A DNA stretch of 64,000 nucleotides from Peteryoungia desertarenae (GTDB taxonomy: Bacteria > Pseudomonadota > Alphaproteobacteria > Rhizobiales > Rhizobiaceae), in assembly GCF_005860795.2 (NCBI RefSeq), contig NZ_CP058350.1, positions 1,642,501 through 1,706,500 of the forward strand, in the 5' to 3' direction. The notes beneath the pieces were generated by a model, which worked only from the letters and a program-made list of their open reading frames with translations, made no database searches and was not told the origin of the DNA. The first letter of the stretch is position 1, and every line of letters begins with the position of its first letter. Of this stretch, positions 26,155 through 34,751 are shown one piece after another. Position numbers and translations under genes: made by a program.

Positions 26155-26493
26155 ATGACGAAATACAGGATTGATGCTGTAGTTAAGCATATCCGGAAGA
26201 AGCATCCAGGTTGCCCAGACTTTGCCGTTGCCTGGTTCGCCGCCGAGATAGCCAGCAAGAACTGGACAGGCGCCACATTAGGCAAGGCGGTTGGCATCAC
26301 GATGCAAACGCACCTGCGCCACCACCACACCGACTACGACACTCTTTTGCTCACCGGGATTGACCGAGTGGAAGCCCGCCGTCGCGTCCAGCCGCGCGTG
26401 AACGCCATCATAGATAGCTGGCGGCGGCGAGAGCGATCCACGTCCCAGGAAGCGCAACCGAATGAAGGGAGCGTAGACGATCATGGGCGGTAA
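26155..26493 (+). CDS. DUF2293 family protein
   Basis: A 112-residue protein. Residues about 55-90 carry the family signature, HTDYDTLLLTGIDRVEAR followed by RVQPRVNAIIDSWRR. Upstream is a short helical part with a CPDFAVAWFAAEIASKNW segment. DUF2293 proteins are small and of unknown function. Start: ATG 26155, with GGAG (26144-26147) upstream. The next gene starts 11 bp before this one ends, so the two are translationally coupled. The repeats just upstream (26076-26118) are good candidates for its control. Confidence 0.75.
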   Translation: MTKYRIDAVVKHIRKKHPGCPDFAVAWFAAEIASKNWTGATLGKAVGITMQTHLRHHHTDYDTLLLTGIDRVEARRRVQPRVNAIIDSWRRRERSTSQEAQPNEGSVDDHGR

Positions 26494-26887
26494 TCACCAG
26501 AACTGGAACTATCTCGCAGGAATTCTGAATGAGCGCCTTGATGAAAGGGGATATGACGCTTGGCTCGCGCTATACGACGCTGGGATCAGGGGCACATATC
26601 TGACCTTCCTTCTTACTGGCAGAGCTCGCCTGAAACTCGAATTCGTGAAGCCTGTGGCACAGGCGCTGAACCTTGACGAGAACAGGTTGTTCTGCACCGC
26701 CCTTGAAGGCATGCATCAGACCCAAGACCTTCCTTACCTGAGCGAATTCCTGTGGCGAATGATTGAAGCATTCGAAGAGGTGAAGCTGCGAGAAGAGCCT
26801 AAGCCGCAGGGGGAGCAGCCGCGCGAGGAGCAGAAAAAGACGAAGAAGGGTAAGAAGGGTAAGAAGAGGAAGAAGAAGACCGACTGA
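26483..26887 (+). CDS. Small HTH-like protein with lysine-rich tail
   Basis: A 134-residue protein overlapping the end of the DUF2293 gene. The first 75 residues resemble a divergent Xre-type HTH (GYDAWLALYDAGIRG, TYLTFLLTGRARLKLEFV, PVAQALNLDENRLFCTAL). The last 25 residues are almost all Lys, Arg, Glu and Gly (KKTKKGKKGKKRKKKTD), a strongly basic tail likely to bind nucleic acid. The HTH part resembles the protein encoded at 27121-27477, so the two may be paralogues. Function unknown; a regulator or a directionality factor of the island are possibilities. Confidence 0.6.
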   Translation: MGGNHQNWNYLAGILNERLDERGYDAWLALYDAGIRGTYLTFLLTGRARLKLEFVKPVAQALNLDENRLFCTALEGMHQTQDLPYLSEFLWRMIEAFEEVKLREEPKPQGEQPREEQKKTKKGKKGKKRKKKTD

Positions 26888-27120
26888 CCGCGCCATCGGC
26901 CAGTCGATCTGTCTGCTCAATCCGCTCCGGCATTCCCGACTGGCGCATCTTGGTGCGCATCCGCTCTACATCGTGCGCGCCAAGAATTTCTGCCAGAGGC
27001 TTCATATGGAGCCCTTGCCATCCCGCTCGCGGGTTCTTTTCGCCCGGTCAGCCCCCGAGACACCCCCACGCACCCCTTCGCTATAAGTAACTCATCAGCA
27101 TCAACAAATGAGCGCACGGC

Positions 27121-27477
27121 ATGAACAGCTTACCGATCCGCAACTATCTCACTGAGTGCATGGCAACTGCTTGTCTTAGCCTCCATGACATCGATGGCCC
27201 ATCAGGTTCTCCTGGACGCCTGGTCCGGCTTGTCCTACATGGCACCGCCAAGATGCCGCTCGATAAGGTGTCCGAGGTGGCTGCTGTGCTCAAGTGCGAT
27301 GACCGAGCCCTATTCCGGGTGGCGCTCGCGCAGTTTTATAGCGCGGACACTGTTGCCCTCTTGGAGCGCATGCTCGGGCCGCAGGAGCGGAGCGCCGGCG
27401 AAGAGGCATGGGTGAGTTTTGTCAGAAGCGTAGCACCTGAAGATGTGCGGCCCCTGATAGTTTTGCTCGAAACATGA
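27121..27477 (+). CDS. Small HTH-like hypothetical protein
   Basis: A 118-residue protein with a helix pattern like that of the gene at 26483 (LVRLVLHGTAKMPLDKV, SEVAAVLKCDDRALFRVAL), suggesting a divergent Xre-type HTH in its first 75 residues. The C-terminal part (LLERMLGPQERSAGEEAW) is helical and acidic, without the basic tail of its neighbour. The ribosome binding site is weak. No family recognised. Confidence 0.55.
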   Translation: MNSLPIRNYLTECMATACLSLHDIDGPSGSPGRLVRLVLHGTAKMPLDKVSEVAAVLKCDDRALFRVALAQFYSADTVALLERMLGPQERSAGEEAWVSFVRSVAPEDVRPLIVLLET

Positions 27478-27660
27478 TGCGGACGTTGCTGAAGAGGGCA
27501 GCATCAGGCGACGTCGTTGAATGAGGAGCTCGCGGTGGTGTAGGAGCGTGAGCCCCGGAATTTGTCGTTCAACAGACTTCAGGATGAAAGGCGTCATCTA
27601 GGCAGCGCTATGGGCTTCAGTTGGCGCCAGCGCGGGGTCCTTAATGCACATGAGGTGCTG

Positions 27661-27867
27661 TCAGGTGCGCTCGTCAGTCTCGCACCGTTCGAGATGGTCG
27701 AGGATCAGCTTGTCGCTTACGAGCAATTCCTTGACGAACGAGGCGATGTCCACTTCCTCGGAAATGGGGCGAGCTTGGTTGGTAGGTGATCTGGGCTGAT
27801 CGGTGCTCGAGACTGTGTGAGGCGAACCCTTTTCGTCGGTTCCGCTGTGGGCGTCATTCTCGGTCAT
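27661..27867 (-). CDS. Small acidic hypothetical protein
   Basis: A 68-residue protein. AAGGA lies at good spacing before the ATG at 27867, which argues it is real. The first 45 residues are polar and probably disordered (many Ser, Thr, Asp, Pro); the last 25 form one amphipathic helix (VDIASFVKELLVSDKLILDH). No family recognised. It lies downstream of hipA on the same strand, separated by 345 bp. Confidence 0.45.
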   Translation of the reverse strand: MTENDAHSGTDEKGSPHTVSSTDQPRSPTNQARPISEEVDIASFVKELLVSDKLILDHLERCETDERT

Positions 27868-28212
27868 TGTTGATCCTTTCTTCGATGACGCCTTGAGTTG
27901 ATTGAAGCCTGGTCTCGCCATAGCTCCGCAAGCTAGGCGCATTTAATCTCGATCCGCGGATCATACGGCAATTGTTGCCATGCGGCGAGTCTTCGCGTGG
28001 CGCCAGCGGACCATAGTCAACCACGGCAAGAAGAGCTGTCGCGTGGGAGCACCTGTGTCTCAGGTCAGCGATCGATCCCTAGGATCGCTGCCATTCCCCG
28101 CCTCGGGGCGGCTGGCTCGCTTTCGCATTGTGATACTTTGGACCGAGCTGGCAGAACAAAACTGCCTCCGAATGGTCGACTGCGAGACGAAGACGATGGA
28201 CGACAACAGCGG
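27868..28212. other. Gap downstream of hipA
   Basis: No convincing gene. An imperfect inverted repeat with arms AGCGATC and GATCGCT (28067-28089) could form a hairpin after hipA, but no run of T follows, so it is a weak terminator candidate. Confidence 0.35.
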
Positions 28213-29475
28213 CTACAGGTTCGTCTTTTCGAGCGCCCTCCGTATCAGCGTGCATCTGGTGTCGATGATTTTCCGGACGGTCTTCAAGATCGGATGGGCG
28301 CTGCCCGTCTCTGACATCTCTTCCATCAGCGTATCCGCTTCCGGTCCGATCGCGTCAGCCATGCGCATCAGCTCTCCGGCCAGCATGCGCGTAGCGCCCT
28401 TATTGGACGGCACGAGCGATGCCCAGTGCTCCATCTGGATCGTGTCTGGCAGTGACCTACCGCCGAGTGCCATCGCCATCTTCTTTGACAGTCGTGGATA
28501 GGCAGCCGTGCAGATGGCATCATACATGGGTGCCAGGTCCGGCACTTTCCCACGATAGATCAGGGCATAATTCTTGGCATGTGCGTCGGCATTGCCAATC
28601 AGGTAGTGGAACATCAGCATTCGCTGGAAGCGCAATGTCTCGGCCGCAGGCTTGGCCGTCGTCTGCCGGATCAGCTGGAGGCACTCACTGATGCCAGGGC
28701 CACCTTCTTCCTCATACTTCAGCTCCGGGGGCACGCTCAGCGCCTGGCACACGTCTTCCTGGTGCAGCCGCTCGATCCGCCCGTCTTCCAGCGTCAGGCG
28801 ATCGTAGCGCTCGACCAGAAAGTAATCGATCTTGCCAGCCGTGCCCTTCGACACAGCAGGAACGTCAAGGCCGAGACGGCGTCCAAGGCTCATGCAGAAC
28901 ACTTCGTTCTCCACGGTGCCATCGAGGCCCTCGATGAACGGTTTTAGGATATGCGTCGTCGGGCGCCCGCCCCGGGGCAGCAATATCTGACCGTTGAGAA
29001 TAGTGACAGCCAGCTTGTCCTGAGCGCCGGCAAGCGAAAGACGCACGTCACCTTCCCCGCCCAGCAAGGGCCTCTGTCTGAGCAGGGAAAGGATCTCTTC
29101 CAGGCGCTTCTCATCGAGTGCTTCGGCATCGTCTGTCGTCGAAGCCGGTGGGAGCTGTCCTGGCGGGACAAGTGATAGGGCGCCCGCACATTCCCCACCG
29201 ATAACCTCGAGCAGCCCGAAGGCATTGGCTGAGGATATGCCCAGCGCTGCAGCCAATCGACGTCTGGCGCCTTCATCAGGCAAGAGGCCAGAGAAGAAGG
29301 GGCGGGCGATTCGATCGAGGAATGGCTCTTCTCTCACCGGGAGCGACATCGACAAGGCGACCGGATCATTGGCGAGGTAGTTGCTGTCATAGGTGAAGGT
29401 GAGGGCGGCGTCGCTGTCCTGCTTGAGCTCGCCGGCCTTCCTATCTTTTAGGTAGACGTCCAGCACACGGCTCAT
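28213..29475 (-). CDS. hipA: HipA-type serine/threonine kinase toxin
   Basis: A 420-residue HipA-family toxin of normal length. The N-terminal couple_hipA domain opens VLDVYLKDRKAGEL; the catalytic domain shows SLAGAQDKLAV near residue 155, YFLVERYDRL near 218, HYLIGNADAHAKNYAL near 295 (catalytic Asp and metal-binding Asn) and LAPMYDAICTAAY near 318. HipA kinases phosphorylate glutamyl-tRNA synthetase or related targets and arrest growth. The start codon overlaps the hipB stop by four bases (ATGA). The pair sits at the right edge of the island beside tRNA-Gln, where toxin-antitoxins commonly stabilise mobile elements. Confidence 0.93.
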   Translation of the reverse strand: MSRVLDVYLKDRKAGELKQDSDAALTFTYDSNYLANDPVALSMSLPVREEPFLDRIARPFFSGLLPDEGARRRLAAALGISSANAFGLLEVIGGECAGALSLVPPGQLPPASTTDDAEALDEKRLEEILSLLRQRPLLGGEGDVRLSLAGAQDKLAVTILNGQILLPRGGRPTTHILKPFIEGLDGTVENEVFCMSLGRRLGLDVPAVSKGTAGKIDYFLVERYDRLTLEDGRIERLHQEDVCQALSVPPELKYEEEGGPGISECLQLIRQTTAKPAAETLRFQRMLMFHYLIGNADAHAKNYALIYRGKVPDLAPMYDAICTAAYPRLSKKMAMALGGRSLPDTIQMEHWASLVPSNKGATRMLAGELMRMADAIGPEADTLMEEMSETGSAHPILKTVRKIIDTRCTLIRRALEKTNL

Positions 29476-29705
29476 GAGGAAGCTCCGCGGTTGGTGATGT
29501 TCACGGTCAAGCCGAGCGTCTGAAGGACGGTCAAAGCAAGTCCGACACGACAGCTTTCCTTGCCGCTTTCGAGCTCGCGCACGAACCGAACGCCCACGCC
29601 CGCGACGCCGGCAAGTTGCTCCTGGGTAAGTTGCTGACGCTTGCGCTCAGCATGGATCAGCTGGCCAAGTGCTACGCTGTCTGAGATCGTCCACATATGA
29701 ATCAT
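29472..29705 (-). CDS. hipB: HipB-type Xre antitoxin and repressor
   Basis: A 77-residue protein with a single Xre HTH (LIHAERKRQQLTQEQLAGVA, then VRFVRELESGKESCRVG), ending in the short strand LGLTVNITNR typical of HipB. It neutralises HipA and represses the operon. Start: ATG 29705 (MIHMWTIS); an ATG nine bases further in and a longer frame from 29747 are alternatives. It overlaps hipA by four bases. Confidence 0.88.
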   Translation of the reverse strand: MIHMWTISDSVALGQLIHAERKRQQLTQEQLAGVAGVGVRFVRELESGKESCRVGLALTVLQTLGLTVNITNRGASS

Positions 29706-29971
29706 CCCTTTCGGGACGAATAAAGCACAATAGGAGAGCGTTTGCACGAAAAAGAACCGAACGGGACGATTTCCGCTGGAATCGTCCAGCGGAGAACCAA
29801 ATCACCCTGCTCGGGACTCTCAAAAGGCGGGCGGGCAGGGATGTGCTTACAGAGAGCGCCCCCATGCGTCGGTCTCAGGTCGGCGTGGTCCGGAAAAGTG
29901 ATGCGGGAAACTGTTCCGGTAGCGGTTTGCTCGGATCACCTAAGTCATTGAAAAATATGAAAAAAGAGAGG

Positions 29972-29989
29972 TTGGCTGGGGAACCTGGA
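29972..29989. repeat. Right attachment repeat of the genomic island
   Basis: TTGGCTGGGGAACCTGGA, identical to 2171-2188. It covers the 3' CCA, the acceptor strand and part of the T-arm of tRNA-Gln, so integration left the tRNA gene complete on this side. Confidence 0.85.
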
Positions 29990-30046
29990 TTCGAACCAAG
30001 ATTAACGGAGTCAGAGTCCGTCGTTCTACCATTGAACTATTCCCCA
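29973..30046 (-). tRNA. tRNA-Gln (anticodon CUG), integration site of the island
   Basis: A 74-nt tRNA on the minus strand. The acceptor stem pairs TGGGGAA with TTCCCCA, followed by discriminator G and encoded CCA. The anticodon stem ACGGA/TCCGT holds the loop CTCTGAC, giving anticodon CTG (codon CAG, Gln). The T-arm contains GGTTCGAATCC. Its 3' end faces the island. Confidence 0.95.
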
Positions 30047-30291
30047 ACAGGGAGCCGGTGGCTCCGTCAGTGAGCGGGCTTATAGCCAAAAGTGCTGCCA
30101 TTGCAAAGGGCTGGAGGAGATTTTTTTCGTGCTTTTTGTTGATGGTGAAGATCGTGGCGTCCCGCTGTGTGGCGATATCGCGATCCGTCGCCTTGATAAG
30201 CTTGCCAAAAACCGTTTGGCTCAAAGCTGTTGCGCTGTTATGTTTAGTTCAACGAAACAAATATGGCGCCTGCGGCAGCATCGGTTTTTCG

Positions 30292-31893
30292 ATGTCCTTG
30301 CGCGGTGCGGTGGATAGAGCAGTGACAGACCCCGATCGCGGCGAAACGCCGAAAAGCGAGGGGGCGTCGACAGCAAAGCGCAGGAATGGGGGAACCCGCC
30401 GGCGCGGCAAGGCCAGGAAAAAGGTGTCTGCTTCAAGCGGCGCCGTAAACCCGGCTCTGACGGTCCCGACGCAAGAGTCGGACCGTGCGCGACGTTCCGA
30501 TATTTCTGATGCGGATGGCCCCATCCGCAAACGCAAGCGCCGTAGGCGGGGCAAGTCCCAGTCCTTGCGACCGGATGCGTCTTCCCAGGCTGCAGCAAGT
30601 CCATCAGGAACGCGCGAGGCGGTCGCTCCTCTGGATGGCGATAATCGCCCAGACGCTGGGCCTGCCCATGGTCGCAAACGGAAGAAAAATCGCAATCGAC
30701 GAAACTCGAAGATCCGCCCGCTGACGGGATCGGCACCGCCGGCCCCCTCACAGCAGATCCAGGCAAGGCTCCCGCAGAACGACAGGCTGGAGCAGACGGC
30801 AAAGGTTGCAACGTCGTCCGACCTTAAAGCGTCATCTCTGGGCGACAGGCCCCGGTCGTCATTCCAGGGATCGGACCGTTTCTCCGATGACCTTTATGCG
30901 GCACTCGATCTCGGCACCAACAATTGCCGTCTTCTGATTGCCCAGCCAACGCGTCCAGGCCAGTTCCGCGTCGTCGATGCCTTTTCCCGCATCGTGCGAC
31001 TGGGAGAAGGTCTGGGAGCCAATGGACGACTTTCTCAGGATGCCATGGATCGGGCGGTCGAGGCCCTGAAGATCTGCTCCAACAAGCTGTCCGGACGCAG
31101 CATTCGCCGCCATCGGCTGATTGCGACTGAGGCCTGCCGTGCGGCGGAAAACGGGGAAGCATTCCTCGCGCGCGTGACGCAGGAGACGGGGCTCCGGCTC
31201 GAAATCATCAATCGCGAGACCGAGGCGCGTCTGGCCGTGTCCGGCTGCTCATCGCTTGTCGGGCGTGAGGCGCGTTCCGTGGTTCTCTTCGATATCGGTG
31301 GTGGCTCCTCGGAGATTGCGGTTTTGCGGATTGATGAAAATCGCTCCAGCCGGCTCGCCAATCACATCACCCACTGGACATCGCTTCCGGTCGGCGTCGT
31401 AACCTTGTCGGAACGCCATGGCGGACGGGATGTGACGCCGGAAGTCTTTGCCGCCATGACGGCCGAAGTGGAAAACATGCTGGCGCGTTTTGATTGCCCG
31501 GATATTCACGACGGCAGTGGCGATTTCTACCTCATCGGGACATCCGGGACTGTGACGACACTCGCGGGGGTTCATCTCGATCTGCCGCGTTATGATCGTC
31601 GTCGCGTCGATGGTCTGTGGCTGACGGATGCCGAAGTGACGGCCATGCAGGCAAAGCTTCTCTCCTGGGATTTCGCCGGGCGCGCTGCCAATCCCTGCAT
31701 CGGTCCGGATCGTGCGGATCTGGTGCTGGCCGGTTGCGCCATCCTTGAGGCCATTCGCCGGCGCTGGCCCTCGACCCGCATGCGCGTTGCCGACAGGGGA
31801 CTGCGTGAGGGGTTGCTCACCGATATGATGGCCGATGACGGTGTGTGGCGTCGTGGACGTTACCGCCGCCCGCCGCAGACGAAGGAAGATTGA
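30292..31893 (+). CDS. Exopolyphosphatase / guanosine pentaphosphatase (Ppx/GppA family) with basic N-terminal extension
   Basis: A 533-residue protein in which the Ppx/GppA domain occupies about residues 195-515: YAALDLGTNNCRLLIAQPT (first phosphate-binding loop), FDIGGGSSEIAVL near 330 and LIGTSGTVTTLAG near 415. These enzymes hydrolyse polyphosphate or pppGpp; which one cannot be told. The first 190 residues are unusual: low complexity with three clusters of Lys and Arg (RRGKARKKV, RKRKRRRRGK, GRKRKKNRNRR), probably disordered and RNA-binding. The start is uncertain; 30292 is chosen as an ATG before the basic region. rlmE follows four bases later, a pairing common in Rhizobiales. Confidence 0.9.
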   Translation: MSLRGAVDRAVTDPDRGETPKSEGASTAKRRNGGTRRRGKARKKVSASSGAVNPALTVPTQESDRARRSDISDADGPIRKRKRRRRGKSQSLRPDASSQAAASPSGTREAVAPLDGDNRPDAGPAHGRKRKKNRNRRNSKIRPLTGSAPPAPSQQIQARLPQNDRLEQTAKVATSSDLKASSLGDRPRSSFQGSDRFSDDLYAALDLGTNNCRLLIAQPTRPGQFRVVDAFSRIVRLGEGLGANGRLSQDAMDRAVEALKICSNKLSGRSIRRHRLIATEACRAAENGEAFLARVTQETGLRLEIINRETEARLAVSGCSSLVGREARSVVLFDIGGGSSEIAVLRIDENRSSRLANHITHWTSLPVGVVTLSERHGGRDVTPEVFAAMTAEVENMLARFDCPDIHDGSGDFYLIGTSGTVTTLAGVHLDLPRYDRRRVDGLWLTDAEVTAMQAKLLSWDFAGRAANPCIGPDRADLVLAGCAILEAIRRRWPSTRMRVADRGLREGLLTDMMADDGVWRRGRYRRPPQTKED

Positions 31894-31896
31894 GCC

Positions 31897-32664
31897 ATGT
31901 CGAAACCACCCGTTGGCCGCAAGCTCGGTCAGAAGGTCAAGAAGGGCAAGCTGAAGGCCTCCTCGCGTCGCTGGATCGAGCGTCACATCAATGATCCCTA
32001 TGTCCAGCGCGCCAAGCTTGAAGGCTACCGCGCGCGTGCGGCCTTCAAGCTGCTCGAAATCGACGAAAAACATCAGATCCTGAAAGGGGCGCGCCGTATC
32101 ATCGATCTGGGGGCAGCCCCTGGCAGCTGGTCGCAGATTGCCGCCAAGGTGACGGGATCGACGGATGAAGATGTGCGGGTCGCCGCGATCGACTTCCTCG
32201 AAATGGCGCAGCTTCCCGGCGTGAAGATCCTGCAGCTCGATTTTCTCGACCCGGACGCGCCACGTCTCTTGATGGAAGCGGTTGGCGGCACGCCCGACCT
32301 TGTCATCTCCGACATGGCGGCTCCAACCACCGGGCACCAGAAAACGGACCACCTTCGAACCATGCATCTATGCGAGGTCGCAGCCTATTTCGCGGTGGAG
32401 GTATTGGGTGAGGGGGGCCACTTTCTCGCCAAGACCTTCCAGGGTGGCACGGAGAAGGACTTGCTGACGATGCTGAAGCAGAATTTCAGGCAGGTGCTGC
32501 ACATCAAGCCCGCATCATCCCGCCAGGAATCCGTCGAGATGTTCCTTCTCGCCAAAGGCTTCAAGGGGCGCAGAGCCGGCCAGACAGCCGGTCTTGATGA
32601 GGGCCGTGAAGGTACCCCGGACTTCGATCCTCGTGAGGTCGATTCCGAAGAAGATCAGGCTTGA
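31897..32664 (+). CDS. rlmE: 23S rRNA (uridine-2'-O-)-methyltransferase RlmE (FtsJ/RrmJ)
   Basis: A 255-residue enzyme that methylates U2552 of 23S rRNA late in 50S assembly. It has the FtsJ motifs: the first catalytic Lys in [13 protein letters not shown] near residue 50, the AdoMet loop [12 protein letters not shown] near 70, [17 protein letters not shown] near 132 and FLAKTFQGG near 178. The N-terminal 40 residues are basic ([16 protein letters not shown]), an extension usual in alphaproteobacteria. It is coupled to the upstream Ppx/GppA gene (3 bp gap). Confidence 0.95.
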   Translation: MSKPPVGRKLGQKVKKGKLKASSRRWIERHINDPYVQRAKLEGYRARAAFKLLEIDEKHQILKGARRIIDLGAAPGSWSQIAAKVTGSTDEDVRVAAIDFLEMAQLPGVKILQLDFLDPDAPRLLMEAVGGTPDLVISDMAAPTTGHQKTDHLRTMHLCEVAAYFAVEVLGEGGHFLAKTFQGGTEKDLLTMLKQNFRQVLHIKPASSRQESVEMFLLAKGFKGRRAGQTAGLDEGREGTPDFDPREVDSEEDQA

Positions 32665-32677
32665 GCAGGAGGTGACC

Positions 32678-33061
32678 ATGTTCAGCTATATCACTCTCGG
32701 CACCAATGACGTCGCCCGCGCGGCGCGTTTCTATGACGCGGTCATGGCGACGCTCGGCGTTGTCCGGGGCGCGACTGAGACAGACGAGGTTGGTTACGGT
32801 ATGCCCGGCGATAGCCGTCGCCGCCTCTGGGTCACCCGTCCTTATGATGGCAGACCGGCGACCGTCGGCAATGGCTCGATGCCGTGCTTTGAAGCTGCCA
32901 GCCGAGCAGCGGTTGACGCCTTCTGGGAAGCGGCGCTTGCCCATGGTGGAACAGATGACGGCGCCCCCGGCATCCGGTCCCATCATCCGAACTTTTATGC
33001 CTGCTACGTTCGAGACCCCGACGGTAACAAGCTGTCGGCTCTCTGCGAAAAGCCCGGATAG
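32678..33061 (+). CDS. VOC-family (glyoxalase/bleomycin resistance-like) protein
   Basis: A 127-residue single VOC domain with the paired beta-alpha-beta modules: FSYITLGTNDVARAARFYD at the start and YACYVRDPDGNKLSALCEK at the end, with candidate metal or ligand residues in HHPNFYACYVRDPDG. AGGAGG (32667-32672) precedes the ATG at 32678. It lies 13 bp after rlmE and is likely co-transcribed. The substrate is unknown; these small proteins are often metal-dependent lyases or dioxygenase relatives. Confidence 0.85.
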   Translation: MFSYITLGTNDVARAARFYDAVMATLGVVRGATETDEVGYGMPGDSRRRLWVTRPYDGRPATVGNGSMPCFEAASRAAVDAFWEAALAHGGTDDGAPGIRSHHPNFYACYVRDPDGNKLSALCEKPG

Positions 33062-33087
33062 GGCACGCTAGATTATACGAGCCGGCG

Positions 33088-34494
33088 TCACTTCACCGGC
33101 ATGTTCTCGTCGATAGCGGCTTGCTTATGGCCTGAAACATCCGCACCAGCATCCTTGGACATGCTAAGGAACGGAATGACGGACAGCAGTGAAAGACCGC
33201 CCACCAAGGCAAAAGCAATGTGAAAGTCGCTCAGCGAAAGTGGTTCGCCGCTGAGTCGCGTGCTGGCTTCCAGGATGGCAGCGGCAACCGCTACACCCAG
33301 CGCAAGGCCGACCTGCTGCAGCACGGAGGTGATCGAGGTTGCCTGGCTCGCATCGCGATCATCTACCTCGGCATAGCCAAGTGTGTTGACGCCGGTGAAG
33401 AAGAAGGATCGGAAGAACCCTCCGACAAGAAGGATCGCCATGATCAGCGCGATTGGCGTCTCAGGCGTGAAGAAGGCGGTCGCCATTGTTGTGACAGCCC
33501 CGGCTACGGTTGCGAAGATCAGCACGCTTCTGAAGCCAAATCGCTGGAATGTCCGTCTCGCCAGGAATTTGGTGCTGATGGCACCGATTGCTGCCACGAA
33601 TGTCGTCATGCCGGACTGGAAAGCCGACATGCCGAAACCGAGCTGTAGCATCAGCGGCAACAGAAACGGGATCGCACCGGCTGCAAGCCGAAAGATTGCG
33701 CCGCCAATGATTGATGCTCTGAAGGTGACATTGGCAAAGAGAGAGAAATCGAGCAGCGGAGCGGGACGCCGTCGCGCATGACGGATGTAGAGGGTCGCGG
33801 CAATGACGCCAACGCCCATGCAGCCCAGACCAACATGAACCGGCAGGGCCGGAAGGCTGATCACCGAAACCCCGAAAACAATGCCCGATGCCGCAAGGGC
33901 GCAGTAGATGAAGCCCAGCCAGTCCAGCTTGGCGGTCGGCATGGGAGCCACATCCGGCAGATAGATGCTCGAAAGGATCAGACCGGCAATTCCAATCGGG
34001 ATGTTGATCAGGAAGATCCAGTGCCAGCTTGCAAAGGTCGTTATAAAGCCGCCTACGGGCGGCCCGGTGATTGGCCCGAGAAGGGCAGGAATCGTCAGAA
34101 GCGCCATGGCCGAAACCAGATCGCTGCGCTTGGTGGTTCGCAACAAGAGCAGCCGCCCGACAGGCGTCATCATCGCGCCGCCGATGCCCTGGAGAAAGCG
34201 CGCAGCAACGAAAAAGTAGAGGGAATCGGCGAGAGCGCAAAGAACAGAGCCCATCATGAAGACAACGATAGCAAGCCGGAATACCAGCTTCGCTCCAAAG
34301 CGGTCTGCCACCCAGCCGCTCACCGGAATGAAGATGGCAAGCGCCAGCATGTAGGAGGTAAGCGCCAGCTTCAGCGTGATTGCTCCGACCCCGAGATCGG
34401 CCGCAATTGTCGGCAGGGCAGTCGCAATGACGGTCGAGTCCATCTGCTCCATGAACAGAGCAACAGCAAGAATCAGCGGAGTTATGCGGTTCAT
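33088..34494 (-). CDS. MFS drug exporter, DHA2 (EmrB/QacA) type
   Basis: A 468-residue inner-membrane proton-driven exporter with about 14 membrane segments. It opens LILAVALFMEQMDSTVIATA and shows the family motif near residue 60 (GWVADRFGAKLVFRLAI) and motif C near 140 (LGPITGPPVGGFITTFASWH), typical of drug-proton antiporters. The start at 34494 is chosen because the first membrane segment follows at once; a frame from 34587 would add an untypical leader. It is convergent with the VOC gene (26 bp apart). The substrate is unknown. Confidence 0.88.
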   Translation of the reverse strand: MNRITPLILAVALFMEQMDSTVIATALPTIAADLGVGAITLKLALTSYMLALAIFIPVSGWVADRFGAKLVFRLAIVVFMMGSVLCALADSLYFFVAARFLQGIGGAMMTPVGRLLLLRTTKRSDLVSAMALLTIPALLGPITGPPVGGFITTFASWHWIFLINIPIGIAGLILSSIYLPDVAPMPTAKLDWLGFIYCALAASGIVFGVSVISLPALPVHVGLGCMGVGVIAATLYIRHARRRPAPLLDFSLFANVTFRASIIGGAIFRLAAGAIPFLLPLMLQLGFGMSAFQSGMTTFVAAIGAISTKFLARRTFQRFGFRSVLIFATVAGAVTTMATAFFTPETPIALIMAILLVGGFFRSFFFTGVNTLGYAEVDDRDASQATSITSVLQQVGLALGVAVAAAILEASTRLSGEPLSLSDFHIAFALVGGLSLLSVIPFLSMSKDAGADVSGHKQAAIDENMPVK

Positions 34495-34751
34495 CAATGG
34501 GGATCCGGGACGTGCAGAAAGGCACATCGAAAGCAGGAAGGCTGTTCTAGCCCATTCTGCTGCCAGGTGAAATCTCCCGGAATGCAAAATTATGAGGTGT
34601 GCCCCATGAATACTGGGAGTTCAGCCAGGGCGCCTCTGTCTTGCCCGGGTCGGTTTCACGAAGCTGTGAGAATGCTTTCCGTTGATCGTCACAGGCCTAT
34701 TTCGGGTGTGCCCGAATGACAGGGTTAGGGTTTTGCAATGAGGAGATGGCG

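Larger units (their letters stand above)
2171..29989. mobile_element. Genomic island of about 27.8 kb integrated at tRNA-Gln(CUG)
   Basis: Bounded by the 18-bp direct repeat at 2171-2188 and 29972-29989. The right copy is part of a complete tRNA-Gln; the left copy lies next to a tyrosine recombinase gene. Cargo includes a helicase fusion, a full type I restriction system, PD-(D/E)XK-like and HEPN proteins, several unrecognised genes, a tRNA-Ser and hipBA. No conjugation genes (relaxase with type IV secretion) are recognised, so it is probably an integrative or mobilisable island rather than a self-transmissible element. It is not a prophage: no capsid, tail or terminase genes are present. Confidence 0.8.

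Noticed and set aside
2171..29989. Prophage or self-transmissible conjugative element
   Set aside because: No structural phage genes, terminase, type IV secretion or clear relaxase genes were found.
31249..32367. Minus-strand open frame of 372 codons opposite Ppx/GppA and rlmE
   Set aside because: Both plus-strand genes show complete conserved motifs there; the frame has no ribosome binding site or family features.
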